From Spirochaetaceae bacterium (GTDB lineage: Bacteria; Spirochaetota; Spirochaetia; SZUA-6; Bin103): a DNA stretch of 8,502 nt. How positions within the stretch are numbered: the first letter of the stretch is position 1; every line of letters begins with the position of its first letter. This document shows positions 6,219 through 8,502 of the stretch, in pieces. The stretch is from NCBI GenBank assembly GCA_028820215.1, contig JAPPKD010000254.1:1-8502 (forward strand), given 5' to 3'. The position numbers and the translations under genes are program-made. The notes under the pieces were generated by a model. The model did no database searches. It had not been told where the DNA came from and saw only the letters and a program-made list of their open reading frames with translations.

Positions 6219-7342
6219 ATGAAGACGACCTCGCCGACGCGCCCCGCGCTCACCTCCACCGTCTCCGGCCTCAGCGACGACGCGCTGCTCGCGCAGACCA
6301 GGAAGCTGGCCCGCATCGAGCAGCACCTCCACGTCGCGGTCATCGACCACCTGAGCGAGATCGACGCGCGCCGCCTGCACCTGCGCCGCGGCTTCTCCAG
6401 CGTGTTCGACTACGCCGTCCGCGAACTCGGCTACACCGACTCTGCCGCCTCCCGGCGCATCAGCGCCATGAAGCTGTGCCGGGACTTCTCAGACGTGCGC
6501 GAACGGCTCCGGAACAGATCGCTGACCCTGACCGCCGCCGCCCAGTTGCAGAACGCCTTCGACCGCCAGCGGCGCAACCGGCGCCGCCGGCAGCGCGGGC
6601 CGGCCGTGGAGAGCAGGCCGGCGGAACCGCGGCAGGACTCGCTGCTGGGGCCGCCGGCGGGGAACGCCGAGCCGCCGCAACCGGCGCCCGAGCTGGACGT
6701 GTCCGCGCGCAAGGCGCTGGTGCGGCAGGCGGCGGGCAAGAGCACGCGGCAGGTGCAGGAACTGCTGGCCGGCGTGGATCCCGAGCTGACGGTTCCGGCC
6801 GACCGGGTACGGCCGCTGGGCAACGGGCGCTACGAGATGAAGGCCGTGATCGACACCGAGTGCCACCGCGCGCTGGAGCAGCTTCGCGGGCTGCTGTCGC
6901 ACGTGGATCCCCACATGACGCTGGGCCAGCTCGTGGGGCGGCTGGCGCGCGAGGGGCTCGACCGCCACGACCCGGCCCGCCCGCCGCGACGTTCGCGCGC
7001 AAACCGGGCGGCCAGCGGGGACCGCACTTCGGCGGCGAAGTACGAAGAGTCGTCCGAGGGAGCGGCTACTCCGGCGCCGAAGCGGAGTGCATCGGCCGGC
7101 CCGAGCCATCCTGCGGCCATCAAGCGGGGGGTCTGGCAGCGAGACGGCGGCCGCTGCAGCCATGTCGACCCGCGGAGCGGGCGCCGCTACGCCTGGCACC
7201 TGCTGCAATTCGACCATCGAGTCCCGTACGCCCTCGGCGGCGTCACGGAGTCCGGGACCCCCGCCTCCTGTGCCTTGCCCATCACCGCCATCGCCACAGG
7301 CGTGCGCCGGACCGCCATGACCGTCGCCTACACCCGCAGTAG
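6219..7342 (+). pseudogene. HNH endonuclease gene, frameshifted in the HNH motif
   Basis: HNH nucleases cut DNA with a beta-beta-alpha-metal fold. The N-terminal region (residues 20-115; IEQHLHVAVIDHLSEIDARR, then GFSSVFDYAVRELGYTDSAA) matches a family whose members carry this helical domain, an Arg/Pro-rich linker (here about 115-165), a second helical part, and a C-terminal HNH. The motif begins as VWQRDGGRCSHVD (C313) and LLQFDHRVPYALGG (D332, H333). After G346 (near 7256) the frame breaks: the expected RLLCLAHHRHRH lies in the -1 frame, ending at TAG 7340-7342. One missing base near 7256-7258 restores a protein of about 375 residues. Without repair, translation runs to 7640 and loses the final catalytic histidines. 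Y324 replaces a cysteine that I recall in relatives. It may be true decay or a sequencing error. Confidence 0.82.
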
Positions 7343-8446
7343 CCGTACCACCTCGCGGAAGGTCGCCTTGTTGCCGGTGAGCAGAATGCCCAGCCGAAAC
7401 ACCTTTCCGGCCGCCCATATGGCGGCCACCGCGCACAGCATCACGCCGGCAACCGCCACCGCCACCTGCAGCGCTCCGGGATCGCCGATGAGGATCCGCA
7501 TGAACATCACGATCGGGGCGGTGATGGGGATCAGCGACAACGTGACCGCCAGCGAGCCATCAGGGTTCGGCAGCGCAATCAGGGCGGCCAGTGCCGACGC
7601 CGTCTGTATGATGAACGCGGGCAGCACCAGTTGTGAGTAGTCCTCCTCTGCGGACGCGGCGGCGCCGGCGATCGCGTACGAGCACGAGTACAGGAGGAAG
7701 CCCAGCACCAGGAACGCCGGCAGGGCCAACAAGTTGCGGGCCTGCACGAAGGGCGGCACCGACACCACGTTCAAGCGCGACCCGAGCACCTCGATCGCAA
7801 GCAGAGTCACGATCATCCACGTCAGGATCTGGAGCAATCCGGCCAGTCCCTTGCCGACCACCTTGCCCGCCAGCAGCGCGAAGGGTGGCAGAGACGACAG
7901 CATGATTTCCGCTGTCCTGTCGGTCCTTTCCTTCAGGACCGCATGGCCCAGCGCAGAGCCATACACCTGCAGCATCCCATAGAGCATGCCGATGAGCGCC
8001 AGTTCCCACACGAGTGCATCGTTGTAGTTCTGCTCGACCATGTCCCCGCGATACAGCACCAGTCCTCGCACCCGCGGCAGCTCCGTCAGGCCCGAGATTC
8101 GCTCGGCATCCACTCCCGCACGTTCCAGTCGACGCCGCACGACCGCGCGGCCGATCGCTCGGGACACCTGCACGCGCAGGAGGATCCCGCTGGGGTTGTC
8201 GGTGACGTACCGCGCTTCGTTCGCCTCGAGCACGTCCGCCGGAACCACCACGTAGCCGTCCAGCTCGCCGGCGCGTACCCGGTCGGCCATCCCGGAATCG
8301 TCCGTCGCCTCCACCAGGGTCACGCCGAGCAGTGCGAGCTCGGACCGGATCGCCGGGAGCAGCGACTCGGCGGCAACCACCGCCACCGTACGACCCTCCG
8401 CCGACGAGGCGAGCACGTCGCGCTGCAGCAGCAAGGGCAGTGCCAT
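7328..8446 (-). CDS. NatB-like ABC-2 permease, N-terminally truncated paralogue
   Basis: The 372-residue frame aligns along its length with the permease at 3516-4742; 22 of the last 28 residues are identical. It keeps the extracytoplasmic domain (about 18-145), the ERTDRTAEIMLSSL signature at 173-186, GKVVGKGLAGLLQ at 194-206, SLIPITAPIVMFMR at 304-317 and the C-terminal span cluster. It lacks about 36 N-terminal residues, including the first membrane span. Homology continues three codons before the ATG (A-G-L matching A33-A34-L35 of the paralogue), but the next codon upstream is TAA (8456-8458), and the sequence beyond shows no resemblance in any frame. ATG 8446 has no ribosome site and is probably not a native start. 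The last 15 nt overlap the convergent HNH gene. Probably a non-functional relic, though the coding frame is otherwise intact. Confidence 0.82.
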   Translation of the reverse strand: MALPLLLQRDVLASSAEGRTVAVVAAESLLPAIRSELALLGVTLVEATDDSGMADRVRAGELDGYVVVPADVLEANEARYVTDNPSGILLRVQVSRAIGRAVVRRRLERAGVDAERISGLTELPRVRGLVLYRGDMVEQNYNDALVWELALIGMLYGMLQVYGSALGHAVLKERTDRTAEIMLSSLPPFALLAGKVVGKGLAGLLQILTWMIVTLLAIEVLGSRLNVVSVPPFVQARNLLALPAFLVLGFLLYSCSYAIAGAAASAEEDYSQLVLPAFIIQTASALAALIALPNPDGSLAVTLSLIPITAPIVMFMRILIGDPGALQVAVAVAGVMLCAVAAIWAAGKVFRLGILLTGNKATFREVVRLLRV

Positions 8447-8502
8447 CAGCCCGGCTTATTCGCGTAGGAGTGGAGAAAAAGTAGGCGCGTCCGCCGATTT
8501 GC
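8447..8502. other. Right edge, lost 5' end of the permease copy
   Basis: On the minus strand this stretch should encode the first membrane helix of the permease, but all three frames give unrelated residues, and the permease frame carries TAA at 8456-8458. It is too short to identify what replaced the helix. Confidence 0.5.

Noticed and set aside
7343..7640. 0-frame continuation of the HNH gene as a genuine C-terminal extension
   Set aside because: It reads through antisense permease sequence and gives a Thr/Ser/Ala-rich string, while the proper HNH ending sits in the -1 frame.

Overview
The window is high-GC bacterial chromosomal DNA with tightly packed genes. Nothing in it fixes the phylum, and there is no rRNA, tRNA, CRISPR array, IS element or phage module. 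Most genes here lack a convincing Shine-Dalgarno sequence. Several begin with GTG or TTG, and two divergent genes look leaderless or nearly so.

Layout. 1-254 (minus strand, runs off the left edge): the N-terminus of a heptad-repeat coiled-coil protein of the kind often found before a nuclease-like domain. 255-603: no secure gene, only a doubtful small ORF. 604-1580 (plus strand): a two-gene unit of 5-formyltetrahydrofolate cyclo-ligase and the fluoride channel CrcB, whose start and stop codons overlap by 4 nt. 1581-1789: an AT-rich control region with a 17-nt perfect palindrome, 13-nt direct repeats and a sigma70-like promoter. 1790-3325 (plus): a long Fic-domain AMP-transferase carrying its own inhibitory motif. 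3516-5925 (minus): a membrane fatty acid desaturase followed after 16 nt by a NatB-like ABC-2 permease. 6219-7342 (plus): an HNH endonuclease gene broken by a -1 frameshift inside its HNH motif. 7328-8446 (minus): a second, 5'-truncated NatB-like permease paralogous to the first.

How the genes work together. Cyclo-ligase and CrcB are housekeeping and stress functions that are probably only transcriptionally linked. The desaturase and the permease behind it probably share a transcript, so a membrane-lipid or lipophilic-compound role can be imagined for the permease. No NatA-type ATPase is visible for either permease copy. The two permeases lie on the same strand and flank the desaturase and the HNH gene. 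Together with the missing start of the second permease and the broken HNH gene, this points to local rearrangement and gene decay.

The least ordinary parts are the operator-like architecture in front of the Fic gene, the divergent leaderless promoters at 5926-6218, and the decayed HNH/permease block at the right end. I found no convincing multi-gene novel defence or biosynthetic system.
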